Assembly (NCBI GenBank): GCA_025350285.1
Contig: JANXYE010000483.1
Coordinates: 1 to 9,195, forward strand
Source: Chloroflexota bacterium
Lineage (GTDB): Bacteria > Chloroflexota > Dehalococcoidia > Tepidiformales > Tepidiformaceae
Direction of reading: 5' to 3'
DNA length: 9,195 bases
Position 1 is the stretch's first letter. Every line of letters starts with the position of its first letter. Shown here piece by piece: positions 1 to 7,362 of this stretch. Position numbers and translations under genes: made by a program. The notes below the pieces were generated by a model, which saw only the letters and a list, made by a program, of their open reading frames with translations, ran no database searches and was not told the DNA's origin.

Positions 1-1076
1 TTTCTGTCCGCGCTTCGAAGGACCGCGACAAGATAGACTTCACCACTCTTGAGGTGCCCGCCCGCGAGGTTTCAGCCAGCCAGAAGATCACGCTCGCTGT
101 CCGCACGACCGGCCGCCTGGCGGTGGATACGCGCGCCGCGAGGGTCACCGTAGCGCTGACGAACCCCGGCCGCACGGACGTCATCGTTCCGGCCGGCACG
201 AAGTTCCTGGGCGGCAAGGACAACCTCAGCGTCTTCGCGCTTGATGCGAACACGCCAGTCGCGGCCGGCCAGACCTCTACCCAGGGCGCGACGGCCGCCG
301 TCCCCGGAGCGGCCGGCAACGTTGCCGCCGCCACGATCACGAAGTTTCAGGACGCCCCGCTTGCCGCCTCCCTCCGGGTGACCAACACAGCGGCCGCCGC
401 GGGCGGGGCCACCGAAGACCGCGCGATCGTCGATCAGAAGGACATAGCCAGCATCACCGCGCTCGCGAAAGAGCTCGAGAAGTCCGACCAGCTCCGGGCC
501 GTGGTCGTCCGCGAGCGCCCCCGGGATGCGGTCTTCCTCGTGACCGCGAAAGTAGTTGCGACGCCCGGGGCGTTCACGCCAAGCCTCGGTTCGTACGCCG
601 ATGTGCTCCTGATGGAGGTCGATGTGCGGGTGTCGGCGCTCGCGATTCCCTCGGAGACGCTCGAACTGCTCGGCGCGCGGGTGCTCGGTGAAAAACACAC
701 GGACGGCACGCTCATCGCCGGTTCGATCGTCGCCGCCGTGACCGGCGAATCGGCGATAGAGAAGGATACCGGCGCAATTAAGGCGAGCCTGCGCGTGACC
801 GGGCAGTTCGCGCGGTTCACCACGGAAGATGACATAAAGAACGCCGTTAAGGGCCACTCACCGGGCGATGCGGAGTCTATCCTGCGGGAGGGGTATGGTA
901 TTCCGAACCCCCGGGTTGATCTCTCACCCGGCTGGGCGCCCTGGCTGCCGCGCTTTACGTTTCGGATAGACGTGAAGCTGAGCGAGCCAGCAACGGAGAC
1001 GGCATCGACCGCGAATGACCGAACCGCAACGCCTCCAGCAACCACCGCCGCGGCCGGCGCGGCTCCTCGGCCTTGA
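1..1076 (+). CDS. Baseplate J/gp47-like protein, 5' partial
   Basis: The reading frame is open from base 3 with no stop, so the gene begins outside the window. The GTG at 54 could start translation, but the residues before it (…DFTTLEVPAREV) read as continuous protein, so I treat it as internal. About 357 residues are visible. Hallmarks of baseplate-J-like proteins are a beta-rich stretch with VPAGTKF (about 62-68), PGAAGNV (101-107) and then VTN…GGATEDR (about 126-140). The tail after about residue 325 is low-complexity Ala/Thr/Pro. True baseplate J proteins build phage or contractile-injection baseplates, but chromosomal copies of unknown role are also known, and no tail, sheath or other phage gene is visible here. 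Its last 62 bases overlap yqgF in another frame, placing it at the head of the visible operon. The family call is fairly sure; the function is unknown. Confidence 0.65.
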   Translation, partial: SVRASKDRDKIDFTTLEVPAREVSASQKITLAVRTTGRLAVDTRAARVTVALTNPGRTDVIVPAGTKFLGGKDNLSVFALDANTPVAAGQTSTQGATAAVPGAAGNVAAATITKFQDAPLAASLRVTNTAAAAGGATEDRAIVDQKDIASITALAKELEKSDQLRAVVVRERPRDAVFLVTAKVVATPGAFTPSLGSYADVLLMEVDVRVSALAIPSETLELLGARVLGEKHTDGTLIAGSIVAAVTGESAIEKDTGAIKASLRVTGQFARFTTEDDIKNAVKGHSPGDAESILREGYGIPNPRVDLSPGWAPWLPRFTFRIDVKLSEPATETASTANDRTATPPATTAAAGAAPRP

Positions 1077-1470
1077 CCCCGGCGAACGACGCACCGGTGT
1101 CGCCTTGAGCGACGACCTGGGCATGTTCGCGCACCCCCGGGCCGCGATTAAGGGTTTGGGCGAACCGGCCATCGCCGCCATTTCGGACATCGTTGCACGC
1201 GACGGCGTCTCGGAGATCGTGGTGGGCCTCCCCCTCAGCCTGAGTGGCGCTGAATCCGCCCAGACGGCCAGCGCCCGAAAGTTCGCCCGCGAACTGCGTG
1301 CCCGCTTCGGGCTCCGTGTGACGGAATGGGACGAGCGCCTCTCGTCCGTGCAGGCGGCACGTTCGGTCAAGGGCGCGGCGCGGCGCGGGTCCGGTGAACT
1401 CGATTCGGCGGCGGCGGCCGTCGTCCTCCAGGCCTTTCTCGATGCCCGCGCGAACGGGGTAGCGCGGTGA
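1015..1470 (+). CDS. yqgF: YqgF/RuvX family RuvC-fold nuclease (putative pre-16S rRNA nuclease)
   Basis: A 151-residue protein of typical family length. It has the RuvC-like first strand LLGLDPGERRTGVALSD with the acidic Asp21, then VVGLP (69-73), the DER motif WDERLSS (Asp106-Glu107-Arg108), and a C-terminal Asp130…Asp143 in an Ala-rich helix ending LQAFLD. The family was first annotated as a putative Holliday junction resolvase; in E. coli it is implicated in maturing the 5' end of 16S rRNA. It acts in the cytoplasm. ATG 1015 is the only usable start: an in-frame stop lies at 979-981 and no ATG, GTG or TTG occurs between 1015 and the catalytic motif. This forces a 62-base overlap with the preceding gene, and the N-terminal extension (Pro/Gln-rich, about 14 residues) is poorly conserved in type. 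It ends in GTGA, shared with mltG. Confidence 0.9.
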   Translation: MTEPQRLQQPPPRPARLLGLDPGERRTGVALSDDLGMFAHPRAAIKGLGEPAIAAISDIVARDGVSEIVVGLPLSLSGAESAQTASARKFARELRARFGLRVTEWDERLSSVQAARSVKGAARRGSGELDSAAAAVVLQAFLDARANGVAR

Positions 1471-2555
1471 GCGGCGGCGCGCGCCTGCTCCTCACCAGCG
1501 GCGTCGCCCTGCTTTCGGCCGCCGCTATCCTCGTTGCGGTGTATTTCGTCGTGAAGACGCCGGACGCTATCTTCTCTGGGCCCCTGCTGGACGCGCAAAA
1601 GGCCGTCCCGGCCACGCAGAAGATTGCCTACCACCTGAAAGAGCAGAGTTCCGCCGCCTCGATTGGCGCTGACCTCCAGAAGCTCGGCGTCATCCGTTCG
1701 GGAAAGCAGTTCGAACTGCTGGTCTCGCTCATGGGCGTCTCCGGCCAACTCAGCGCCGGTGACTACGAACTGTTCAAGGGCTCCTCGACCCTCACCGCCA
1801 TCCAATCGGTGACGGTCAAAGCGTCCGTCCCAACGCTGAAGGTGACCTTCCCCGAAGGCATCCGCTTCGAAGAGATGGCCGAACTGGCCGAGCAAGCTGG
1901 CTTTGGCACCCGCCAGCAGTTCGTCAGCGCGGTCGCCGCCGCCAAGCCACCGCCTGAGATAGCGGCCGCTCTCCCCGAAGGAGCGAGCCTCCAAGGCTAC
2001 CTCTTCCCGGATACGTACATCATGCCCGTCGGCTCGACGGCAGCGCAGTTGGTCGATCTCATGCTCAAGACGTTCCTCAAGCGCTTCACGCCCGAACTCC
2101 AGGCCGCCGCCGTGGCCCACGGCCTGGCGCTTCACCAGGCGGTGACCATGGCCTCGATCATCGAACGCGAGGCAGCTATCGAGGCCGACCGCCCGCTCAT
2201 CGCCAGCGTCTTCTACAATCGCCTGAAAGCGGGGGACCTTCTTGGCGCTGACCCAACCACCCAGTTCGCGGTCGCCCTAAGACCGGAGAACGTCCGCAGG
2301 TTCGGCTATTGGAAGGCCCAACTCACCCAGGAGGACCTGGACACCCCCTCGCCTTACAACACGCGCAAGGTGGCCGGGCTACCACCGGGGCCGATAACCA
2401 ACCCCGGGCTCGCATCGCTGGAAGCTGTCGCGAATCCTCCGGCGACGAAGCTCTACTATTTCGTCGCCGATGCGAAAAAGAAGGATGGTTCGCACGCGTT
2501 CGCGGAAACCGAAGCGCAACACCTCGCGAACGTCGCCGCGGTAGGTTCGCCATGA
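1467..2555 (+). CDS. mltG: Endolytic murein transglycosylase MltG
   Basis: A 362-residue membrane-anchored lytic transglycosylase that cuts nascent glycan strands and so limits their length. One N-terminal membrane segment (about 8-29) should place the rest outside. A LysM-like region (about 50-115) precedes the YceG/MltG catalytic domain. Visible motifs are TFPEG (127-131), LQGYLFPDTY (175-184), ASIIERE (229-235) with Glu233 aligning with the catalytic Glu of E. coli MltG, DPTTQ (262-266), SPYNTR (295-300) and GLPPGPITNPG (304-314). The usual C-terminal EHN is AQH-like here (His352). The GTG start at 1467 overlaps the yqgF stop as GTGA; no strong Shine-Dalgarno is seen, consistent with translational coupling. 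MltG implies that this organism makes peptidoglycan. Confidence 0.95.
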   Translation: MSGGARLLLTSGVALLSAAAILVAVYFVVKTPDAIFSGPLLDAQKAVPATQKIAYHLKEQSSAASIGADLQKLGVIRSGKQFELLVSLMGVSGQLSAGDYELFKGSSTLTAIQSVTVKASVPTLKVTFPEGIRFEEMAELAEQAGFGTRQQFVSAVAAAKPPPEIAAALPEGASLQGYLFPDTYIMPVGSTAAQLVDLMLKTFLKRFTPELQAAAVAHGLALHQAVTMASIIEREAAIEADRPLIASVFYNRLKAGDLLGADPTTQFAVALRPENVRRFGYWKAQLTQEDLDTPSPYNTRKVAGLPPGPITNPGLASLEAVANPPATKLYYFVADAKKKDGSHAFAETEAQHLANVAAVGSP

Positions 2556-3403
2556 GCCTCGCCGGCATCCTCGGCCATCCCGTCGGCCACTCGCTTTCGC
2601 CCATCTTTCAGAACGCCGCGTTCAAAGAATGCGGGCTCGACGTCCGCTACGAACTGTGGGACACGCCGCCGGAAGCGCTCGCCGGACGTGTTGTCAGCCT
2701 GCGCGACCCGAAGTACCTGGGCGCGAACGTGACGATCCCCCACAAAGTCGCCGTCTTTCCGCTCCTCGACGAACTCGGCGGGCAGGCGGCGCGGGCCGGG
2801 GCGGTGAACACCATCGTCAACCGCGGTGGCCGGCTCTACGGCTTCAACACCGACGGTCCCGGCTTCGTCGCGGCGCTCAAGAACGAGTCTTCCTTCGATC
2901 CGGCGGGAAAGTCGATCCTGTTGGTCGGCGCTGGCGGCGCGGCACGCGGAATAGCCTTCGCCCTCGCCGAAGCCCGCGCCGCGCACATCAGTATCGTCAA
3001 CCGCTCGCCCGAACGCGCGCTCAAGCTCGCGGCCGATGTCGCCGTCACGGGCGCAGAGGTGCGCGCAGCCGCCGGCGAGCCCGATCTCAGCCGCTACGAC
3101 TGTATCGTGAACTGCACGTCGCTCGGCATGCGCGGCGGTCCCGCGCCTGGCGAACTGCCCTGCGCCATCGGCGCCGCCCGTCCGGGCGCGCTTGCGGTCG
3201 ATATCGTTTATACCCCGGCCCAGACACCGTTCCTCACGGCCGCCGCCGCCGCGGGCCTCAAGACGCTCGGCGGGCTGCCGATGCTCATCTACCAGGGGGC
3301 GCTCGCCTTTGAACTCTGGACCGGCGTCCACGCCCCGGTCGAGGTCATGTTCGAAGCGGCGCGCAAGGCCCTGGCGGCACGGGAAAGCGCGGCGGCCCGA
3401 TGA
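2552..3403 (+). CDS. aroE: Shikimate dehydrogenase (NADP+)
   Basis: A 283-residue cytoplasmic enzyme that reduces 3-dehydroshikimate to shikimate with NADPH. The ATG at 2552 overlaps the mltG stop as ATGA and begins exactly at the family's N-terminal strand (MSLAGILGHPVGHSLSP). An earlier in-frame start at 2309, inside mltG, would add 81 unrelated residues and is rejected. Visible motifs are the shikimate-binding SLS (14-16), NVTIPHK with catalytic Lys65, AVNT (84-87), NTDG with catalytic Asp101, the Rossmann loop GAGGAARG (126-133), VNRSPERA for NADP phosphate contact, NCTSLGM (a variant of the usual NTTPLGM), DIVYTPAQTPF and GLPMLIYQGALAFELWTG near the end. Length and motif order are those of AroE rather than YdiB-type variants, though substrate choice cannot be fully told from motifs. 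Confidence 0.95.
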   Translation: MSLAGILGHPVGHSLSPIFQNAAFKECGLDVRYELWDTPPEALAGRVVSLRDPKYLGANVTIPHKVAVFPLLDELGGQAARAGAVNTIVNRGGRLYGFNTDGPGFVAALKNESSFDPAGKSILLVGAGGAARGIAFALAEARAAHISIVNRSPERALKLAADVAVTGAEVRAAAGEPDLSRYDCIVNCTSLGMRGGPAPGELPCAIGAARPGALAVDIVYTPAQTPFLTAAAAAGLKTLGGLPMLIYQGALAFELWTGVHAPVEVMFEAARKALAARESAAAR

Positions 3404-4059
3404 TCGTCGTCATGAGCATCGTCATCCTCACGCTCTTCCTCGGCGTCGGCTGGGCGGTTTCCACGGAGATGTTCCAGCACCGCGCCTGGCGGAAAAAGGT
3501 CGAGTCTGGCGACACCGCGATCGTGCGCGCCCTCATTGAAGAAGCGCTTGGTACATGGAGCCGTGCCCGCCCACCGAAAGGCACCGCCGCGAACCTCTGG
3601 GCAGGTGTCCAGGGTTGCCAGCTCGTCGCCGTGACGACCGACTCGGCCACCGTTTCGACCGCCGCCGAAGGCGAATTTCGCACGGAAGAAGGGCGCCGCG
3701 TGCAGGTCTCAAGCGCCCTCGACGAAGCCATCGCCGTCGCCGCGAAGCTCGCGGACATGATGCTGTACGATGTCCCCAACCTTCGCCTCGCGAGCGTGCG
3801 GGTCGATGTATATTCCACATTCACCGGGAGCGACGGCTCGCCGGCGCAACGTCCCATCCTGAGCACCACGGCGACAAGGGCTGCCGGCGATGGGCTCGAT
3901 TGGGAGGCGCTCACGCCCGCTGAGGTGCTCGGCCGGTTCCAGACGGTGTTTGACCGTGGATCCTCCGGCCAGGCCCAGCGGATTGAGCTCCCGCCAGTCG
4001 AAGGGTCGTTGCCCGAGCTGCCGCTGCTCGCGGTGGCCGCGGAAGGAGTCAGCGAGTGA
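3400..4059 (+). CDS. Unrecognised single-pass membrane protein in the aro operon
   Basis: A 219-residue protein that I do not recognise. The ATG at 3400 overlaps the aroE stop as ATGA; a second in-frame ATG at 3412 would remove only four residues. Residues 2-20 form one hydrophobic membrane segment without N-terminal positive charge, followed at once by basic residues (HRAWRKK, 27-33). By the positive-inside rule this suggests the rest is cytoplasmic. The soluble part has a helix (about 36-55), a likely beta-rich stretch (about 70-105), a long Ala-rich helix (104-123), another strand (129-140) and a Pro/Glu-rich tail. One cysteine (73) is present and no catalytic motif is visible. Its base composition matches its neighbours and it is coupled on both sides (ATGA in, GTGA out), so it is a real, co-expressed gene. 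A structural or anchoring role is possible but not shown. Confidence 0.8.
   Translation: MIVVMSIVILTLFLGVGWAVSTEMFQHRAWRKKVESGDTAIVRALIEEALGTWSRARPPKGTAANLWAGVQGCQLVAVTTDSATVSTAAEGEFRTEEGRRVQVSSALDEAIAVAAKLADMMLYDVPNLRLASVRVDVYSTFTGSDGSPAQRPILSTTATRAAGDGLDWEALTPAEVLGRFQTVFDRGSSGQAQRIELPPVEGSLPELPLLAVAAEGVSE
4041..4048 (+). promoter_or_regulatory. Strong Shine-Dalgarno for aroC
   Basis: GGAAGGAG sits seven bases before the GTG at 4056, inside the end of the preceding gene. It is the clearest Shine-Dalgarno in the operon and supports the GTG start over later in-frame starts. Other junctions have only weak purine runs, so aroC may be translated partly independently of its upstream neighbour. 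Confidence 0.75.
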
Positions 4060-5228
4060 GCCACTTCCGTTTCCTCACCGCCGGGGAAAGCCACGGCAAG
4101 GGCCTGACGATGGTCGTGGAGGGCCTCCCGGCTGGCCTGCCGCTCTCCGAAGAGGACATCGCCCGCGACCTCCGCCGCCGCCAGGGCGGCTACGGCCGCG
4201 GCGGGCGCATGAAGATCGAATCGGATCACGCCGAGATAAAGGGTGGCGTCCGTCATGGCCTGACGCTCGGCTCCCCCATCGCCCTCTGGATAGAGAACCG
4301 GGACTGGGTGAACTGGACCGAGCAGATGGCGGTCGAGCCGGTCGTGGCCGAGATTGAGCGTGTCACCCGCCTCCGCCCCGGGCACGCCGACCTCGCGGGC
4401 GCCGTGAAATACGGCTTCGACGATGTCCGCAATGTCCTGGAACGCGCCAGCGCTCGCGAAACCGCGGCCCGCGTGGCCGTCGGCGGCGTCGCCAAGCGTC
4501 TCCTCGCCGAGTTCGGCGTCGAGTTCCACTCCCACACGCTCGCCCTTGGCGGTGTGCGCTCCAACGCCGGGCCGCTCGTTGATTGGGAGGCCCTCGAAGA
4601 GGACCCCGTGCGTTGCGGCGACCCGGCCGCGAGCAAGGCGATGGTCGCAGCCATCGACGACGCGAAACACCTTGGCGACACCCTCGGCGGCGAGGTCGAA
4701 GTACGGGTCTCTGGTATCCCCCTCGGGCTTGGCAGCTACGTCCATTGGGACCGCAAGCTCGATGGCCGAATCGCCCAGGCGATCTGCAGCATCAACGCCT
4801 TCAAGGGCGTTGGCTTCGGCTACGGCTTCGAAGGGACGAACCTGCGCGGGTCACAGGTGCACGATGTCATCCTGCCCGTCGGTCAGTGGGACGGGATGCC
4901 CTGGCGCCACGCGACGAACAACCACGGCGGCATCGAAGGCGGCATGAGCACCGGCGAGACGATCGTCGTCCGTTGCGCGGTCAAGCCCATCCCAACACTC
5001 GCCCACCCCCTGCCCAGCGTCGATCTCGAGACCGGCGAGGAGGTCCTGGCCCACTACGAGCGCTCCGACGTCTGTGTCGTGCCCGCGGCCGGCGTTGTCG
5101 CCGAGGCAATGGTCGCGATCATCCTCGCCGACGCCTGGCTCGAAAAGTTCGGCGGCGACACGCTGGCCGAGGTTCGCCGCAACGTCGAAAGCTACCTGCC
5201 AACGCTCGCCCCAAGGGCTCTTCGCTGA
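4056..5228 (+). CDS. aroC: Chorismate synthase
   Basis: A 390-residue cytoplasmic enzyme of full family length. It converts EPSP to chorismate, the last step of the shikimate pathway, using reduced FMN without net redox change. Visible motifs are GESHGKGL (10-17) with the conserved His13, RRRQGGYGRGGRM near 40-52, RPGHAD (108-113) with the second conserved His110, RASARETAARVAVG (from 130), KGVGFGYGFEG and the late glycine-rich NNHGGIEGGMSTGE. The GTG at 4056 overlaps the previous stop as GTGA. It ends in TGATG shared with the aroK-aroB fusion. No EPSP synthase is in the window, so its substrate is made by a gene elsewhere. Confidence 0.97.
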   Translation: MSHFRFLTAGESHGKGLTMVVEGLPAGLPLSEEDIARDLRRRQGGYGRGGRMKIESDHAEIKGGVRHGLTLGSPIALWIENRDWVNWTEQMAVEPVVAEIERVTRLRPGHADLAGAVKYGFDDVRNVLERASARETAARVAVGGVAKRLLAEFGVEFHSHTLALGGVRSNAGPLVDWEALEEDPVRCGDPAASKAMVAAIDDAKHLGDTLGGEVEVRVSGIPLGLGSYVHWDRKLDGRIAQAICSINAFKGVGFGYGFEGTNLRGSQVHDVILPVGQWDGMPWRHATNNHGGIEGGMSTGETIVVRCAVKPIPTLAHPLPSVDLETGEEVLAHYERSDVCVVPAAGVVAEAMVAIILADAWLEKFGGDTLAEVRRNVESYLPTLAPRALR

Positions 5229-6868
5229 TGGCCGCCGGGCGAACCGACCGCATCTTCCTGCTCGGCATCTCCGGAGCCGGCAAGTCAACCGCCGGCCAAC
5301 TGCTGGCCGCCCTCCTCGGCTGGCGATTCGTCGATACCGACCGCGAGATCGAGCGCCACGCTGGCCGCTCCATCCCCGACCTCTTCGGTCCGGGCAACGC
5401 CGGCGAGCCCGGCTTTCGGCGGATGGAGGCTCGGCTCCTCACCGAACTCGCCGGCGAACACGAGGTCGTAGTCGCCACCGGCGGCGGCGCCGTGACCAAT
5501 CCAGACAGCCGAAATGCGATGGCCAGTGGCTTCCGCGCCTGGCTCCAGGTAGAGGCTTCCGAGGCTGCTCGCCGTCTTGTCGAATCTCCGGGCTCTGAGG
5601 GCCGTCCCCTCCTCCGCGCCGATGACTCTGACCCCGAACTCGCCGGCCGAAGCCCGCGCGAAGTGGCGACGGTGCGGCTCCAGCGCATGCTCGCGGCACG
5701 CTCCCCCTGGTATGCGGAAGCGGACACTACCCTGGCGGTCGATGGGCGTTCGCCGCGCGAAATTGCCCTGGCCTGCCTCGCCGCCCTTCGCGGTGTGGCG
5801 GCCTGCGTCGATACTCCCGGCTCCAGATACGACATCCTCGTCGAAAACGGCGCGCTGGATCAGATGGGGCGTATCTGCCGCGAGCGGAAGCTGCGCGGCC
5901 GCGCGTTCATCGTCACCGATGACGCTGTCGGCCCGCTCTTTGAAGAACGGGCCGCGGCCGCCCTCTCCGCCGGTGATTACATGGTGAACGCCTTCCGCAT
6001 CCCGTCCGGGGAGGAGCACAAGACGCTCGCCACCGTGAACACGGTCTACGACTGGCTCATCGAACACCGCGTGGAGCGGCAGGACTTCCTCGTCTCGCTC
6101 GGCGGGGGTGTCGTGACCGACCTCGCCGGGTACGCCGCCGCCACGATCCTGCGCGGCATCGATTTCGTCCACGTCCCAACGAGCATGCTCGCCATGGTCG
6201 ATGCCTCCGTCGGCGGCAAGACGGGCGTCGATCATCCGCGCGGGAAGAACCTCATCGGCGCCTTCGCCCAGCCGCGCGTTGTCGTCATCGACCCGAGAGT
6301 GCTCGAAACACTTCCCCCACGCCAGTTGCGCAACGGTTGGGCCGAGGTGATTAAGCATGGGTTCATCCTCGATATCGCCCTCGTCGCCGACCTGGAACGC
6401 GAGGTGCAGGACTCTGGGGCGATGCTTTCGTCCGCGCTCATCGCGCGCAGCGTCGCGATCAAGGCCGCGGTGGTGTCCGAAGACGAGCGGGAGGCTGGCA
6501 AGCGCACGCTCCTGAATTACGGCCACACCCTCGGCCACGCTATTGAATCGACCACCGGCTACGACACCTATCTGCACGGCGAAGCGGTCGCGCTCGGCAT
6601 GCGGGCCGCCGGCCTCATGGCCGTCGAGCTTGGCGTTCTCCCCGGCGCCGATTTCGAACGCCAGCAGGCATTGATCCGGGCCTCGGGCCTTCCCGAGAGC
6701 GCCCCCGGGCTCGATGTGGACGCCCTCCTCGAAGCCACCCTCCAGGATAAAAAGGTGCGTTCAGGCGCCGTCCAGTGGATCCTGCTCCGCCGTCTCGGCG
6801 AGGCCTACGTGCACGGCCCTATACCCCCCGATGTCGTTCGTCGCGCCGTGCAGGCTGTTACAGCGTGA
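5228..6868 (+). CDS. aroKB: Fused shikimate kinase / 3-dehydroquinate synthase (AroK-AroB)
   Basis: A single 546-residue frame with two complete enzymes. The N-terminal kinase (about 1-175) has Walker A GISGAGKST (13-21), DTD (36-38), FRRME (63-67) with Arg64, GGG (85-87), the lid motif RPLL (126-129) and a late Arg158 in RSPWY. A linker of roughly 20 residues (about 175-198) leads to dehydroquinate synthase (about 199-546): PSGEEHKTL (259-267), SLGGGVVTDLAGY (290-302), VPTSMLAMVDASVGGKTGV (316-334), GKNLIG (339-344), AEVIKHG (372-378), NYGHTLGHAIE (430-440) and HGEAVALG (450-457). The metal ligands are therefore Glu373, His433 and His450. The fusion carries pathway steps 5 (kinase) and 2 (synthase), which are not consecutive. 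The ATG at 5228 shares one base with the aroC stop and starts exactly at the kinase fold; an upstream in-frame start at 4583 lies inside aroC and is rejected. Both halves look active. AroK-AroB fusions are known in other bacteria, such as Thermotoga. Confidence 0.95.
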   Translation: MAAGRTDRIFLLGISGAGKSTAGQLLAALLGWRFVDTDREIERHAGRSIPDLFGPGNAGEPGFRRMEARLLTELAGEHEVVVATGGGAVTNPDSRNAMASGFRAWLQVEASEAARRLVESPGSEGRPLLRADDSDPELAGRSPREVATVRLQRMLAARSPWYAEADTTLAVDGRSPREIALACLAALRGVAACVDTPGSRYDILVENGALDQMGRICRERKLRGRAFIVTDDAVGPLFEERAAAALSAGDYMVNAFRIPSGEEHKTLATVNTVYDWLIEHRVERQDFLVSLGGGVVTDLAGYAAATILRGIDFVHVPTSMLAMVDASVGGKTGVDHPRGKNLIGAFAQPRVVVIDPRVLETLPPRQLRNGWAEVIKHGFILDIALVADLEREVQDSGAMLSSALIARSVAIKAAVVSEDEREAGKRTLLNYGHTLGHAIESTTGYDTYLHGEAVALGMRAAGLMAVELGVLPGADFERQQALIRASGLPESAPGLDVDALLEATLQDKKVRSGAVQWILLRRLGEAYVHGPIPPDVVRRAVQAVTA

Positions 6869-6901
6869 GCGCGCCGTCTGCGTTTGCGTTAGGCTGGCGT
6901 T
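6865..6901 (+). promoter_or_regulatory. Candidate leaderless promoter of protease A
   Basis: TAGGCT (6890-6895) fits the TAnnnT -10 pattern and lies exactly six bases before the ATG at 6902, so transcription would begin at or next to the start codon. No Shine-Dalgarno is present, as expected for a leaderless message. The -35 side is weak: GTGAGC (6865-6870) matches 3 of 6 consensus bases at 19-base spacing and overlaps the aroKB stop. The same geometry before protease B strengthens the call. Confidence 0.5.
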
Positions 6902-7351
6902 ATGGGCGCCTTCACTGTCTCTATTGAGCTTACCAACGAGCGCGACGAAATCCTCGCGGAAGAAGGACACGTGCCGCTGACCGGGGTTCGCCGCGTGGAA
7001 GTCAACGCCCTGGTCGATACGGGCGCGACGATGCTCGTCATCCCGGAGTCCGTCCGACAGGATCTTGGGCTGAGAACGCTCGACCGAAAGCTTATTGGCA
7101 TCGCCGATGGCACCGTCCTCGAGTGCGACGTCGTTGGCCCCATAAAGGTTCGGTTCCAGGACCGCACCAGCGTCGGCTCCGCGATTGCTATACCGGGACG
7201 CGCGAGCATCCTTTTCGGCGCGCTTCAGATGGAAGAAATGGATCTGCTTGTTGATCCACTTCGCCAGAGGCTCATCCCGAATCCCCGCAGCCCCGAGCGT
7301 GCGATGGTCTTCGCCGTCGGTGTCATCGTCCACGGTCCCGCCCCGCGGTGA
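6902..7351 (+). CDS. Retropepsin-like (clan AA) aspartyl protease A
   Basis: A 149-residue single-lobe protein with the catalytic loop ALVDTGATMLVIP (Asp39-Thr40-Gly41), a central GIADG turn (66-70), VVGPIKVRF (77-85), and the second family motif of two hydrophobics then Gly (ILFGALQMEEMDL, 103-115). No signal peptide or membrane segment is seen, so it should be cytoplasmic. Single-lobe members of this clan work as dimers, each chain giving one Asp. It closely resembles the small bacterial and archaeal 'clan AA aspartic protease' families, whose substrates are unknown. The conserved tail LIPNPRSPERAMVFAVG (124-140) extends past the fold's core motifs. The next gene is a paralogue. It lies 33 bases after aroKB and probably has its own promoter. 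Fold call confident; proteolytic activity inferred. Confidence 0.85.
   Translation: MGAFTVSIELTNERDEILAEEGHVPLTGVRRVEVNALVDTGATMLVIPESVRQDLGLRTLDRKLIGIADGTVLECDVVGPIKVRFQDRTSVGSAIAIPGRASILFGALQMEEMDLLVDPLRQRLIPNPRSPERAMVFAVGVIVHGPAPR
7270..7299 (+). repeat. 30-base direct repeat, copy 1 (in protease A)
   Basis: These 30 bases recur without change at 7787-7816 in protease B. They encode the shared LIPNPRSPE segment. After a single mismatch the next eight bases are also identical. The match is a conserved stretch of duplicated genes rather than an independent element; DNA identity at synonymous positions hints at recent gene conversion or strong constraint. Confidence 0.85.
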
Positions 7352-7362
7352 TCCAGGGTCTA

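Noticed and set aside
924..2135. A 403-codon minus-strand open frame
   Set aside because: Opposite yqgF and mltG, Arg-rich and low in structure; no start signal or motif supports it.
2309..2551. An 81-codon N-terminal extension of AroE
   Set aside because: It overlaps the conserved MltG C-terminus in another frame; AroE's first strand begins at ATG 2552 in an ATGA overlap.
3345..4745. A 466-codon minus-strand open frame
   Set aside because: Mirror of the membrane protein and aroC; composition is typical of an antisense shadow, with no recognisable domain.
4583..5227. A 215-codon N-terminal extension of AroK-AroB
   Set aside because: It runs inside aroC in another frame, is extremely Arg-rich, and the kinase fold starts exactly after ATG 5228.
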